From an uncultured Bacteroides sp. (GTDB lineage: Bacteria > Bacteroidota > Bacteroidia > Bacteroidales > Bacteroidaceae): DNA of 40,828 bases. How positions within the stretch are numbered: position 1 is the stretch's first letter; every line of letters starts with the position of its first letter. Location of the stretch: contig CAAFTU010000110.1 in the NCBI GenBank assembly GCA_900766005.1, positions 1 to 40,828 on the forward strand, read 5' to 3'. The position numbers and the translations under genes were made by a program. The notes below the pieces were generated by a model, which did no database searches, was not told where the DNA came from, and was given only the letters and a program-made list of their open reading frames with translations. Below are positions 31,246 through 39,137 of this stretch, one piece after another.

Positions 31246-32212
31246 TGTTGTAAGGCACGGTTTTCTTGGGGTTGTAGTACATTCCTTCCCGGGTAGGGAT
31301 ATGGATCACATACTTCTTGCCCGTCTTGTTTTTGAGCGACATCTCTCTCAGCCAGGGATTCGCATCGCGCAGCTGGGCATACGTAATGCCTTGCTCTTTT
31401 GCAAACTCGTATAAATTGTCAATGGGAGAATTCACCGTGATTTCTGTGTGCGGAATCACAGGGTACAGCTGCTCTTTCTTGAGCAAGAAGCCGTAGCGCT
31501 GAGGATGGCTGAACACCTCTTTCACCGCCAGCAGCCGGAACATATAGCGCGAAGTTTCCTCTACCAGCCATAAATCCATGGCGTGGCTGGCCAGCTGCTT
31601 GCTCAGCTGAGATGAAATGCGGGCCTGTCCTGCATTGTAGGCTGCCGAAACAGCCATCCAGTCTCCATACTTGGCATACGCCTGCTTGAAATACTTGCAG
31701 GCAGCCACCGTAGCTTTCTCTATGTGATACCTCTCATCCACATTCGAGTTCACTTCCAGTCCGAATTCCCGTCCCGTGGCAGGCATAAACTGCCACAGAC
31801 CGGCAGCTCCCGCCGGAGAACGGGCAATGTGGTTGAGGCTGCTTTCTATCACCATCAGATATTTAAAATCGTCGGGGATACCATTGGCTTTCAAGATAGG
31901 TTCCACAATAGGAAAATACCGGTTGGCCCGTTTGATGAGCAGCATCGTAGTGGAGTGCATAAACGTAAACGACGACAGCTCGCGGTCCATGCGTTCGCGG
32001 CGGTCGTAGCGGGTGAGGTCGATGATTTTGCCGTCGAACACTACCTGTTCGGGTACCGACAGAGAAGTGACACAGTAAGGCACCTCCGAATGAATTTTCT
32101 GCGGATGGTCCATTGCGCTGTTGCTCATAAGAGTAGGAAGGAGGGCACCGATCCCTGCAGCTCCTATTAAAGATATGATGAAGCCAGATTTTTTAAGTTT
32201 TTGGATGTTCAT
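31226..32212 (-). CDS. MltD-like lytic murein transglycosylase
   Basis: A 328-residue exported enzyme that cleaves peptidoglycan glycan strands, releasing anhydromuropeptides. Membrane/signal segment about 9-30, then the lysozyme-like domain with catalytic Glu123 in VIESSLN, GAAGLWQFMPATGREFGL and AYNAGQARI. A LysM-like segment near the C-terminus (NLYEFAKEQGITYAQLRDANPWL) suggests cell-wall binding. ATG 32212 is used; the GTG at 32242 is excluded, because the -7 box at 32243-32250 ends directly before it, so it lies upstream of the transcript. Its 3' end carries the repeat described above. Confidence 0.93.
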   Translation of the reverse strand: MNIQKLKKSGFIISLIGAAGIGALLPTLMSNSAMDHPQKIHSEVPYCVTSLSVPEQVVFDGKIIDLTRYDRRERMDRELSSFTFMHSTTMLLIKRANRYFPIVEPILKANGIPDDFKYLMVIESSLNHIARSPAGAAGLWQFMPATGREFGLEVNSNVDERYHIEKATVAACKYFKQAYAKYGDWMAVSAAYNAGQARISSQLSKQLASHAMDLWLVEETSRYMFRLLAVKEVFSHPQRYGFLLKKEQLYPVIPHTEITVNSPIDNLYEFAKEQGITYAQLRDANPWLREMSLKNKTGKKYVIHIPTREGMYYNPKKTVPYNKHWVID

Positions 32213-32242
32213 TTTGTTTGGGTTTGTTGTTCGTTGAGCCAC

Positions 32243-32250
32243 AAATATAC
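32243..32250 (-). promoter_or_regulatory. -7 box of the lytic transglycosylase gene
   Basis: TATATTTG on minus; expected start about 32238. Decides the ATG at 32212. Confidence 0.6.
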
Positions 32251-32359
32251 AATAAAGAAATGAAATCCGGTCATTTTACCCCTTTCCTTTTCGCGCACCT
32301 TGTCTGCCTCTTTCATCCTCTTCATTGTATATTTCTCCGCATACGTAGTGTATCTATCC

Positions 32360-33088
32360 TTAGGTATGTATGGGAAGCCGCTTCCACAGCCAGCGCGGAA
32401 TGAGTCGCCAGAAAAACACCAGTACCCCATAGCGCCAGTCGATTACGGCCACCCTCTTTTGCTTCAGCAGCGCCTGCGTGACCAAGCGTCCTGCCCGTTC
32501 CACTTTCATCAGCATGGGGTAATGTTTTCCGTCGTTCAGCAAGGCAGTAGACACGAACCCCGGTCGGATGTCAGTGAAGCAGATCGGTAATTTCTGCAGA
32601 TGCGCCAGTTGTTCCAGTGCATCGATATACGTGTTCTGAAACCGTTTGGTAGCCGAATAAGCCGGTGCCACCCCCAAACCCTGGGTGCCTGCAATCGAAC
32701 TGATGACCGCCAGCTGTCCGCCTCCGTTTTGCTTGAAATACAGAAAAGCACTATCCACCATGCGGGTAAATCCTTCCACGTTGGTGCGTACGGTGTTCAG
32801 TTCTATATCGCTATTCAAGGCTGTATTCTGAAATCCGATGCCCGAACTCAGCAGAAAGAGATCCATGCCCCCGGTCTGCTCAATGAGCTGATGCAGTTTC
32901 TCGGGAGCCTGCTCGTCGGTGACGTCCAGCACCTGCACACAGACCCTTCCGGGTGCTTTCTGCTGCATGTCTCGGAGCAGCTGCTCCCTGCGTCCCGCAA
33001 TGCCTACCCGCCACCCTTCTTTCAGCAGACACTTGGCCACTTCCTGGCCGATACCGGAGGTGGCTCCGATGATAATGGCTTTTTTCAT
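32360..33088 (-). CDS. Short-chain dehydrogenase/reductase
   Basis: A 242-residue NAD(P)-dependent oxidoreductase. Rossmann glycine motif GATSGIG (8-14), Asp-Val in VLDVTDE, SSG (in FLLSSGIG), ISSIAG catalytic Ser region and active-site Tyr144/Lys148 in YSATK. The C-terminal 25 residues include a hydrophobic run WRYGVLVFFWRLIPRWLWKRLP, unusual for SDRs and possibly membrane-associating. Substrate unknown. The promoter at 33113-33120 is divergent from that of the zinc-ribbon gene. Confidence 0.92.
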   Translation of the reverse strand: MKKAIIIGATSGIGQEVAKCLLKEGWRVGIAGRREQLLRDMQQKAPGRVCVQVLDVTDEQAPEKLHQLIEQTGGMDLFLLSSGIGFQNTALNSDIELNTVRTNVEGFTRMVDSAFLYFKQNGGGQLAVISSIAGTQGLGVAPAYSATKRFQNTYIDALEQLAHLQKLPICFTDIRPGFVSTALLNDGKHYPMLMKVERAGRLVTQALLKQKRVAVIDWRYGVLVFFWRLIPRWLWKRLPIHT

Positions 33089-33112
33089 ATATACTTTTTA
33101 ATAATGAGAGAG

Positions 33113-33120
33113 CAAAGATA
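33113..33120 (-). promoter_or_regulatory. -7 box of the SDR gene
   Basis: TATCTTTG on minus. Confidence 0.6.
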
Positions 33121-33155
33121 AGAAAGAATACAGAGAAAACCTTTCATTTAATTTG

Positions 33156-33163
33156 TATCTTTG
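33156..33163 (+). promoter_or_regulatory. -7 box abutting the zinc-ribbon start codon
   Basis: TATCTTTG ends four bases before ATG 33168: a leaderless transcript is predicted. Confidence 0.65.
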
Positions 33164-33167
33164 CCGC

Positions 33168-33374
33168 ATGAGAAAGTTAGTATGTCCGCAATGTAAGATT
33201 GCATCCTTGTATGTAAAGAACACTCTCGGAGAGAGAAGACTGGTGTATGTGATGGAAGACGGCACCGTAGTGCCCCGTCATGAAGAAGAATCATTGGAAG
33301 GCTTTGACCTTACCGAAGTCTATTGTTTGGGCTGTTCCTGGCATGGTTCCCCCAAGCGTTTGCTGAAGCGGTAA
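33168..33374 (+). CDS. Small zinc-ribbon-like protein
   Basis: A 68-residue soluble protein with two CxxC pairs (Cys6/Cys9 and Cys53/Cys56), presumably one zinc ribbon. Unknown function; MRKLVCPQCKIASLYVKN and DLTEVYCLGCSWHGSPKRLLKR. An earlier in-frame ATG is rejected because it overlaps the -7 box. The gene is followed by a hairpin. No partner is obvious. Confidence 0.8.
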   Translation: MRKLVCPQCKIASLYVKNTLGERRLVYVMEDGTVVPRHEEESLEGFDLTEVYCLGCSWHGSPKRLLKR

Positions 33375-33406
33375 AAAAGCAGATTCATTCGGTTTTGCTT
33401 TCCCTT

Positions 33407-33441
33407 CTTTCATCCATCTGTAGTCAGAGGGTGGATGAAAG
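33407..33441 (+). terminator. Terminator of the zinc-ribbon gene
   Basis: 10-bp stem CTTTCATCCA/TGGATGAAAG with 15-base loop, then CTTTTGTCTTCTGTTTTT. Confidence 0.6.
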
Positions 33442-33572
33442 CTTTTGTCTTCTGTTTTTCATCTATAAATTAGCAAAAGAGATTAGAAAGTGTGCTTTGG
33501 GTATTCACTCTTTTTTGATTTATGTCAAGAAAAGAGGGCAGTAGCTTCCAGTCCGTTTCATGGATTTTTCTC

Positions 33573-33580
33573 TAACTTTG
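33573..33580 (+). promoter_or_regulatory. -7 box of the MATE gene
   Basis: TAACTTTG, 25 bases before ATG 33606. Confidence 0.55.
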
Positions 33581-33605
33581 CACCGGTTTTTAAGAACATA
33601 GACGT

Positions 33606-34961
33606 ATGGCAACTTCAAAGGAAATGACGGTGGGGCCCGCACTGCCTCTGCTATTGAAATTCACGATGCCGTTGTTGATGGGCAATCTGCTGCAGCAGAC
33701 CTATTCGCTGGTGGATGCAGCCATTGTAGGAAAGTTTTTGGGTATCCATTCCCTGGCGTCGGTAGGAGCCAGCACTTCGGTAATCTTTCTAATCTTAGGA
33801 TTCTGTAACGGATGTTGTGGCGGGTTTGCTATCCCTGTTGCCCAGAAGTTCGGTGCACGCGACTACAGCACCATGCGCACCTTCATTTCCGTCAGTCAGA
33901 AACTCGCTGTCGGCATGTCGGTTGCTGTTGCCTTCATCACCTCCCTGCTGTGTGCCGACATCCTCCGCCTGATGCAGACACCGCAGAATATCTTCGACGG
34001 AGCCTATCAGTACCTGCTGGTTACCTTCATCGGCATACCCTTTACCTTCTTCTATAATCTGCTTTCGAGCATCATCCGCGCGTTGGGCGACAGCAAGACC
34101 CCCTTCTGGTTTCTTCTGCTTTCCACCGTGCTCAATATCTTCCTCGACCTGTTTTGCATCCTTACGTTAGGGTGGGGAGTGGCCGGAGCCGCCATTGCCA
34201 CTGTCTTCTCTCAAGGCATATCGGCCGTGCTGTGCTACCGCTACATGTATCGCAAATTTGAGATACTGCAAGGCACTCCCCAAGAACGCCGCTTCTGCTG
34301 GAAGCCAGCCCGCACCCTGCTTGCTATAGGCGTACCCATGGGATTGCAGTTTTCCATCACCGCCATCGGCAGCATCATGCTCCAAAGCGCCAACAATGCA
34401 CTGGGCACTGCTTGCGTAGCCGCTTTCACCTCCGCCATGCGCATCAAGATGTTCTTCATCTGCACCTTCGAAAGCTTGGGCATTGCGATGGCCACCTTTA
34501 GCGGACAGAATTACGGAGCCGGGCGTCCGGAGCGGGTGTGGCAAGGCATCAAAGCCAGTACCGGTATCATGCTGCTGTATACCGTCTTCACTTTCGTCCT
34601 TCTGATGGCCGGAGCCAAGAATTTTGCACTGATATTTGTAGAACCCACAGAAACAGAAATACTACGGGATACGGAACTCTTCCTGCATGTGGCCTGTTCT
34701 TTCTTTCCTGCATTGGGCCTGCTTTGTATCTTGCGCTATACCATTCAGGGAGTGGGCTTCACCAACCTGGCGATGTTTTCCGGTGTGGCAGAAATGATTG
34801 CCCGCATTGCCGTCAGCCTTTATGCCGTTCCGGCATTCGGTTTCTTGGCCGTATGTTTCGGTGACCCCATGGCCTGGGTAGCCGCCGACCTTTTCCTCAT
34901 TCCGGCTTTTGCCTGTGTATATAAGCGGATAAAAAAACGGAAAATGACTCCCTGTGTATGA
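33606..34961 (+). CDS. MATE family multidrug/Na+ efflux transporter
   Basis: A 451-residue inner-membrane transporter with about 12 transmembrane helices. MATE signatures: PLLLKFTMPLLMGNLLQQTYSLVDAAIVGKFLG at the N-terminus, GFAIPVAQKFGARD, LGDSKTPFWFLL, and the repeat in the second half (GVPMGLQFSITAIGSIMLQSA; ATFSGQNYGAGRPERV). Exports cationic compounds with a cation gradient; substrate unknown. Convergent with the RluA-type gene, 50-bp gap. Confidence 0.96.
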   Translation: MATSKEMTVGPALPLLLKFTMPLLMGNLLQQTYSLVDAAIVGKFLGIHSLASVGASTSVIFLILGFCNGCCGGFAIPVAQKFGARDYSTMRTFISVSQKLAVGMSVAVAFITSLLCADILRLMQTPQNIFDGAYQYLLVTFIGIPFTFFYNLLSSIIRALGDSKTPFWFLLLSTVLNIFLDLFCILTLGWGVAGAAIATVFSQGISAVLCYRYMYRKFEILQGTPQERRFCWKPARTLLAIGVPMGLQFSITAIGSIMLQSANNALGTACVAAFTSAMRIKMFFICTFESLGIAMATFSGQNYGAGRPERVWQGIKASTGIMLLYTVFTFVLLMAGAKNFALIFVEPTETEILRDTELFLHVACSFFPALGLLCILRYTIQGVGFTNLAMFSGVAEMIARIAVSLYAVPAFGFLAVCFGDPMAWVAADLFLIPAFACVYKRIKKRKMTPCV

Positions 34962-35011
34962 AAAATGCAAAGCAGCACACACTCTTGCATCTATCGCAGC
35001 CACAGCTCAGC

Positions 35012-36883
35012 TTAAAACGGCGCCTCTTTCATCACCGCAATCCACTCTCCGTGAACGGGATGGCGGAAAGCCAGATACTCCGCATGCAGATACAGACGGT
35101 CGGCTGCATGGCCGTAAAGCTCGTCTCCGCGAATGGGACAGTTCAACCCCCGAGGATGCGAAGCATGCACCCTCAGCTGATGCGTCCGCCCCGTGAGCGG
35201 ATAGAAAGCCACCCGTGTGTAGTTGTCTCCTTTTTCCAGCACTTCATATTCCGTCAGCGCTTCTTTCCCGAATTCCTCGCTCACTATCTGATGCGGCCGG
35301 TTGAGTGGGTCCAGGCAGAGTGGGAGAGTGATGCGTCCCTTTTTCCTTTCCTCCGGCTGGCCGAGACCATCAGTTTTTGGCCGACAGGAATCATCTGGAC
35401 CAAGCAGTTCTGAACCATTCGGACCCGGCAGTACCCCGTCGAGCACCGCCACATACCGCTTCTGGATGCTCCGGTCGGCAAACTGCTTCTGAAGCAGCTG
35501 ATGCACCTCCTTCGTCTTGGCAATCAGCAGCAGACCGGAAGTCGCCATGTCGAGCCGATGCACGATGAGCGGACCCGTGGCCTGCGGATATCGCTTCCGC
35601 ATGCAGTCGTACACCGATTCCAACCCCTCCGTTTTGCCCGGCACCGACAACATTCCTGCAGGCTTGTTCACCACCACCAGCCATTCATCCTCATATACCG
35701 TTTCCAGTTCTGTATGTCCATGCACATTCTTTTCCAGCGGATTATCATCCACAGCCAATCCCTGCAGCATGTGGTGCAGAATCGGTTCGCACTTCCCCTT
35801 GCACGACGGATAATAATACCCGTGGTGGCGGATCTCGTTCTTGGGCGATTGTCCCCACCAGAATTCCGCCATAGCCAGCGGTTGCAAGTGATGCAGATAA
35901 GCATATTGCAGCAGTTTGGGCAGTGCACACTCACCCGTGCCGGCTGGCGGAATCTTATGCACCGTTTCCTCAAAGATAGTGCATAAATCCTTCACCTCTC
36001 CTCGCGCATTGAGCAGCTGAAACTGCTCGAACAGCTGTCGTTGCAAGCGGGCCGACCGCTCCCTGCGTTCCTTCTTCAGCTCTTCCACTTCGGTTTTCAA
36101 AGCCTTCAGTTCCGCTTCCGCTTCCGCTATCCGCAGCTTCCAAGCCCTTTCCGTCCGTTTGTATTCCGCTTTCTGAAACTGGCTTTCGCGTACCAGTCCG
36201 GCCAGCTCCTCATCCGATAGCGAAGGCGAAGCCGTCCTTTGCCGCTCCCTTTCCTCCTTTGCCGCTTTCATTCTGGTCTTCTCCCGAGCCAATGCAGTCC
36301 TGGCCTCTTCCGTTACATCCCTCCATCTGCCTTCCGCTTCCGCCATCCGGCTTCCTTTTTCAGCTTCCCTGATGCGAAGGTTGATAGCAGAAATCTGTTC
36401 CTCCTCCCGTTTAAAAAAACCATCGGGTTGCAGCAGATCGTAAACCGGCGGCACAAAGAAAGCATGCAGGTTCTTGCCGGCCAGGTTGCCCGAAAAAGCA
36501 GCCAGATAACCGATGTCCGTCCGCTCATCCTCCTGAGTTTCCGCCTTATCTACAGTTTCCGCCTTATCTACAGCTTCCGCCTTATCTACAGCTTCCGCCT
36601 TATCTGCTTTATCTGCCTTTTCTACGGCTTCCGTTTTTCCTTCCGCTTCCGCCTTTTCTGCTTTATCAGCTTTTCCTTCCGACTCATTCCTTCTTTTCAC
36701 CACCAACACCCCGAACATCTTGCCGGCCTCCAGTTCCCTGTGCCACTCCGTGCGGGTAGCCAGATACGCCATGACCTCCTCTGCCGCCATCACACACAGC
36801 GGATGAGGCGTGTAGTGAAAGGGGTAGGTAAATTTCTCCGGTAGGGCTATATGAGCCACAGACTGCTTGAATGAATGCATCAT
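35012..36883 (-). CDS. RluA-family RNA pseudouridine synthase with repeat-bearing N-terminal extension
   Basis: A 623-residue protein. C-terminal RluA catalytic domain (about 390-620), with the active Asp445 in VHRLDMATSGLLLIAK and PLTGRTHQLRVH, LNCPIRGDELYG. It isomerises uridine in rRNA or tRNA; the target is not known. The N-terminal 390 residues contain an acidic/basic low-complexity run of (KAEAVD)-type hexapeptides (about 80-115) encoded by 18-bp repeats, a long coiled coil (about 150-285) and a globular piece with a Cys (YYPSCKGKCEP). An insertion PGPNGSELLGPDDSCRPKTDG of about 30 residues breaks the catalytic domain after VAVLDGVL. The leader is also a tandem array (36884-37021). Long N-terminal extensions are usual in Bacteroidetes RluA proteins; the hexapeptide run is not a family feature I know. 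Confidence 0.88.
   Translation of the reverse strand: MMHSFKQSVAHIALPEKFTYPFHYTPHPLCVMAAEEVMAYLATRTEWHRELEAGKMFGVLVVKRRNESEGKADKAEKAEAEGKTEAVEKADKADKAEAVDKAEAVDKAETVDKAETQEDERTDIGYLAAFSGNLAGKNLHAFFVPPVYDLLQPDGFFKREEEQISAINLRIREAEKGSRMAEAEGRWRDVTEEARTALAREKTRMKAAKEERERQRTASPSLSDEELAGLVRESQFQKAEYKRTERAWKLRIAEAEAELKALKTEVEELKKERRERSARLQRQLFEQFQLLNARGEVKDLCTIFEETVHKIPPAGTGECALPKLLQYAYLHHLQPLAMAEFWWGQSPKNEIRHHGYYYPSCKGKCEPILHHMLQGLAVDDNPLEKNVHGHTELETVYEDEWLVVVNKPAGMLSVPGKTEGLESVYDCMRKRYPQATGPLIVHRLDMATSGLLLIAKTKEVHQLLQKQFADRSIQKRYVAVLDGVLPGPNGSELLGPDDSCRPKTDGLGQPEERKKGRITLPLCLDPLNRPHQIVSEEFGKEALTEYEVLEKGDNYTRVAFYPLTGRTHQLRVHASHPRGLNCPIRGDELYGHAADRLYLHAEYLAFRHPVHGEWIAVMKEAPF
36534..36650 (-). repeat. 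Coding 18-bp tandem repeat in the RluA-type gene
   Basis: Unit GTTTCCGCCTTATCTACA (plus) about four times from 36535, then diverged and partial copies to about 36650. On minus it encodes the run of Lys-Ala-Glu-X-Val-Asp. Confidence 0.9.
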
Positions 36884-36894
36884 TTTTTGAAAAA

Positions 36895-37030
36895 TTGAGA
36901 GTGATTATTGATACAATAGGTGATTGCTACAACATATTTTTGATATAACCGGTGATTCATACAATAAATTATTGATGCAACCGATAATTAAAACAAAACA
37001 TATCATTAATACAACCGATAATTGGTACAA
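36895..37030 (-). repeat. 17-18-bp degenerate array in the leader of the RluA-type gene
   Basis: About eight units of GATTATTGATACAACCG type (plus sense; variants ATAATTGGTACAA, TGATTCATACAATAA), from just beyond the start codon to the -7 box at 37028-37035. Confidence 0.8.
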
Positions 37031-37035
37031 AAGTA
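37028..37035 (-). promoter_or_regulatory. -7 box of the RluA-type gene
   Basis: TACTTTTG on minus, fits TAnnTTTG. Confidence 0.5.
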
Positions 37036-37058
37036 AGGTAAATCCCCGAATTTTTTTC

Positions 37059-37066
37059 TAATTTTG
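37059..37066 (+). promoter_or_regulatory. -7 box of the MaoC gene
   Basis: TAATTTTG on plus, 43 bases before ATG 37109. Confidence 0.5.
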
Positions 37067-37108
37067 TCCTCAATCAACATATTCTAATCCTTATAAAAAA
37101 ATTCAACG

Positions 37109-37573
37109 ATGGAAAAAGTAGTAATTAACTCGTACGAAGAATTTGAAAAACTGTTGGGTCAGCAGATTGGCGTTTCCGACTATGTAGAACTGTCGCAAGA
37201 GCGCATCAACCTTTTTGCAGACGCCACTTTGGATCACCAGTGGATTCACGTAGACACCGAACGTGCCAAGGTAGATAGCCCCTATCACAGCACCATTGCC
37301 CATGGTTACCTCACCCTTTCCATGCTTCCCTATTTATGGAATCAGATCATTCAAGTGAACAACCTGAAAATGATGATCAATTATGGAATGGACAAAATGA
37401 AATTCGGACAGGCTGTATTGGCCGGACAAAGCATCCGTTTGGTTACTACCCTCCAGTCGCTGGCTAATTTGCGCGGTGTAGCCAAAGCTGAAATCAAGTT
37501 TGCCATTGAAATCCAGGGCGAGAAGAAAAAAGCACTTGAAGGAGTAGCTGTGTTCCTGTATTACTTCAACTGA
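37109..37573 (+). CDS. MaoC-like (R)-hydratase family protein
   Basis: A 154-residue hotdog-fold protein of the MaoC/enoyl-CoA hydratase 2 family. The hydratase motif is ADATLDHQWIHVD with the Asp42/His47 dyad, and SPYHSTIAHGYLTLSMLP is the adjoining loop. Probably hydrates an enoyl-thioester; cellular role unknown. Followed by a 22-bp array (37598-37661) and a terminator (37665). The stop codon region TTCAACTGATTTTT is loosely repeated (TTTAACTGATTCA). Confidence 0.9.
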   Translation: MEKVVINSYEEFEKLLGQQIGVSDYVELSQERINLFADATLDHQWIHVDTERAKVDSPYHSTIAHGYLTLSMLPYLWNQIIQVNNLKMMINYGMDKMKFGQAVLAGQSIRLVTTLQSLANLRGVAKAEIKFAIEIQGEKKKALEGVAVFLYYFN

Positions 37574-37597
37574 TTTTTCTTTAACTGATTCATTTGC

Positions 37598-37661
37598 ATC
37601 GCGAAGAAAAGAACTATATATCGCAAAGAAAAGAACTATATATCGCGAAAAAAGATTTTAT
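37598..37661 (+). repeat. 22-bp tandem array after the MaoC gene
   Basis: Units at 37598-37619, 37620-37641 and 37642-37661 (ATCGCGAAGAAAAGAACTAT type), between the stop and the terminator. Confidence 0.9.
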
Positions 37662-37664
37662 ATT

Positions 37665-37696
37665 CAGAGAGCGCATCCAATCCGCTCTCTGTTTTT
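37665..37696 (+). terminator. Terminator of the MaoC gene
   Basis: 9-bp stem CAGAGAGCG/CGCTCTCTG (37665-37673, 37683-37691), then TTTTT. Confidence 0.92.
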
Positions 37697-37808
37697 ATCT
37701 TCTTGTTTGTGCCTCTATTATTCTTTGATAATCAATCATTTCTTGAAAAAAAACATTCTCTTTCGTAAAAGAATCATTCCTCCCTTACAGCCGCTTAAAA
37801 TTTTCTTG

Positions 37809-37858
37809 CAAAAGATTCAATCTTCTCTTATACAAAAGATTCAATCTTCTCTTACAAA
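37809..37858 (-). repeat. 24-bp repeat spanning the yaaA stop codon
   Basis: CAAAAGATTCAATCTTCTCT at 37809 and 37833, with a partial copy at 37855 inside the coding end. The outer copy keeps the reading frame (RED then stop twice). Confidence 0.92.
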
Positions 37859-38596
37859 ATGAGGAAAAGCTCTTTCGCCCAGTTGTTCCTTAAACTCAAA
37901 CCCCTCATAGCTGAAAGCCGACAACTCCTCCGGAAACCGGATCTGATTGTTGAGTATAAAGCGCACCATCGCCCCACGGCAACTCTTGGCCCACACCGCC
38001 TGCACCTTCAGTTTGTCATTTTTGCGTACATAAAACAGCGGTTGGATGACAGTAACCTCCTGCTTCACCCGCTTCCAGTCGAACAAATGCTCATATTCCT
38101 CGGTCGACAGATGCACCAGCACCCCGTCGTCCGCCTTCACCTGCTGGATAAGTACCTCCGTCAGCTTCGATTTCCAGAAGCGGTTCACCGGTTCGTTTCC
38201 CGTAAGCGGAAGCCGCACACAATGTTCCATGCGGTAGGGCACAATGCCATCCAACGGTCGCAGCAAACCATACAGGAAACACGTAATCCACAAATGCTTC
38301 TGCCCGAAAGCCAACGCCTCCTCACTCAGCGAGTCAGCGCGCAAATGTTTGTAAGCCTGCCCGTTGTAGGCAAGCAAGGCCGGCCTCTTCGTAGCCCCGT
38401 GGAAAGACTGATAACGCTCCCAGTTCTCTGCCGCAATGGCCCGGCTGCAATCCAGCTGCTTTGCCAGTTCATCCACAGAAAGCATCGACATCTCCGTAGC
38501 CAGTTCGTTGGCTACCGTCTGAAACAGCGGAGTAGAACACGGTTGCCGGTTCACTTCCGGATACATTATTTTCGCATTGGCCAGTAATATCTGCAT
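37841..38596 (-). CDS. yaaA: YaaA (DUF328) peroxide-stress protein
   Basis: A 251-residue cytosolic protein of the YaaA family, linked in E. coli to lowering free iron during peroxide stress. Signatures: MQILLANAKIM, RPALLAYNGQAYKHLRADSLSE, FLYGLLRPLDGIVPYRMEH and AKSCRGAMVRFILNNQI. Full length. It ends HFVRED at the repeat described above. Divergent from mnmE with a 530-bp spacer. Confidence 0.95.
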   Translation of the reverse strand: MQILLANAKIMYPEVNRQPCSTPLFQTVANELATEMSMLSVDELAKQLDCSRAIAAENWERYQSFHGATKRPALLAYNGQAYKHLRADSLSEEALAFGQKHLWITCFLYGLLRPLDGIVPYRMEHCVRLPLTGNEPVNRFWKSKLTEVLIQQVKADDGVLVHLSTEEYEHLFDWKRVKQEVTVIQPLFYVRKNDKLKVQAVWAKSCRGAMVRFILNNQIRFPEELSAFSYEGFEFKEQLGERAFPHFVRED

Positions 38597-38761
38597 CTTC
38601 TTTAATGAATCTATTAATCAATCAATAAATAAATAAATAAATGTGAACAGTAAAACTCATCCAAAATCTAAGATAAAACGGATGATAGAACAAATTTCGC
38701 ACAATTAGAGCAATAACCCCGCATTCACTCCCTTTTCTTATAATAATTTAATGCTCTCCAT

Positions 38762-38898
38762 ATTTGTTTCCCAGCTCCCATGGTAGCTGTTTTTTCTGCT
38801 TTCCACATTTGTTTCCCAGTTCCCATAGTAGCTGTTTTTTTCTGCTTTCTGCATTTGTTTCCCAGTTCCTATGGTAGCTGTTTTTTTCTGCTTTCTGC
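38762..38898. repeat. 45-46-bp three-copy tandem array
   Basis: Units start at 38762, 38807 and 38853 (ATTTGTTTCCCAG..GGTAGCTGT), plus a partial fourth. Period 45 then 46, so no reading frame is conserved across it. Confidence 0.95.
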
Positions 38899-38997
38899 AT
38901 TTGTTTTTCTTCTTCAGTCGCATGTTTCTCTGCTCCCGCCACTTTCTCGTTCATTATTAATTGCACTCATCGTTTCACTTTTTCGGTCAGAAACAAC

Positions 38998-39005
38998 TAT
39001 CTTTG
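38998..39005 (+). promoter_or_regulatory. mnmE promoter
   Basis: TATCTTTG with TTTC at 38973-38976, 21-base spacer. Confidence 0.65.
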
Positions 39006-39010
39006 CAACA

Positions 39011-39125
39011 ATCAAATATAGGTAATCAAATATAGGTAATCAAATATCGACAATTAAATATCGAAAGTCAATTATCGAAAGTTAATTATCGAAAGTTAAT
39101 TATCGAAAACAGTGAAAATATCGAA
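39011..39125 (+). repeat. 14-bp tandem array filling the mnmE leader
   Basis: About eight units: ATCAAATATAGGTA twice, ATCAAATATCGACA, then ATTATCGAAAGTTA-type units to within 13 bases of the ATG. It begins about 6 bases after the -7 box. Confidence 0.9.
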
Positions 39126-39137
39126 ATATTGAAAACA

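Larger units (their letters stand above)
38597..39128. other. Spacer between yaaA and mnmE
   Basis: No gene. Holds an (AAAT)n run (38619-38642), a 45-bp three-copy array, the mnmE promoter and the mnmE leader array. No clear yaaA -7 box was found. Confidence 0.65.

Noticed and set aside
38762..38898. CRISPR-like array
   Set aside because: Units are contiguous without unique spacers and there are no cas genes.
38738..38966. Repetitive 61-72-codon frames on minus
   Set aside because: The 45-46-bp array period breaks the frame between units; two overlapping frames look equally protein-like, so neither is real.
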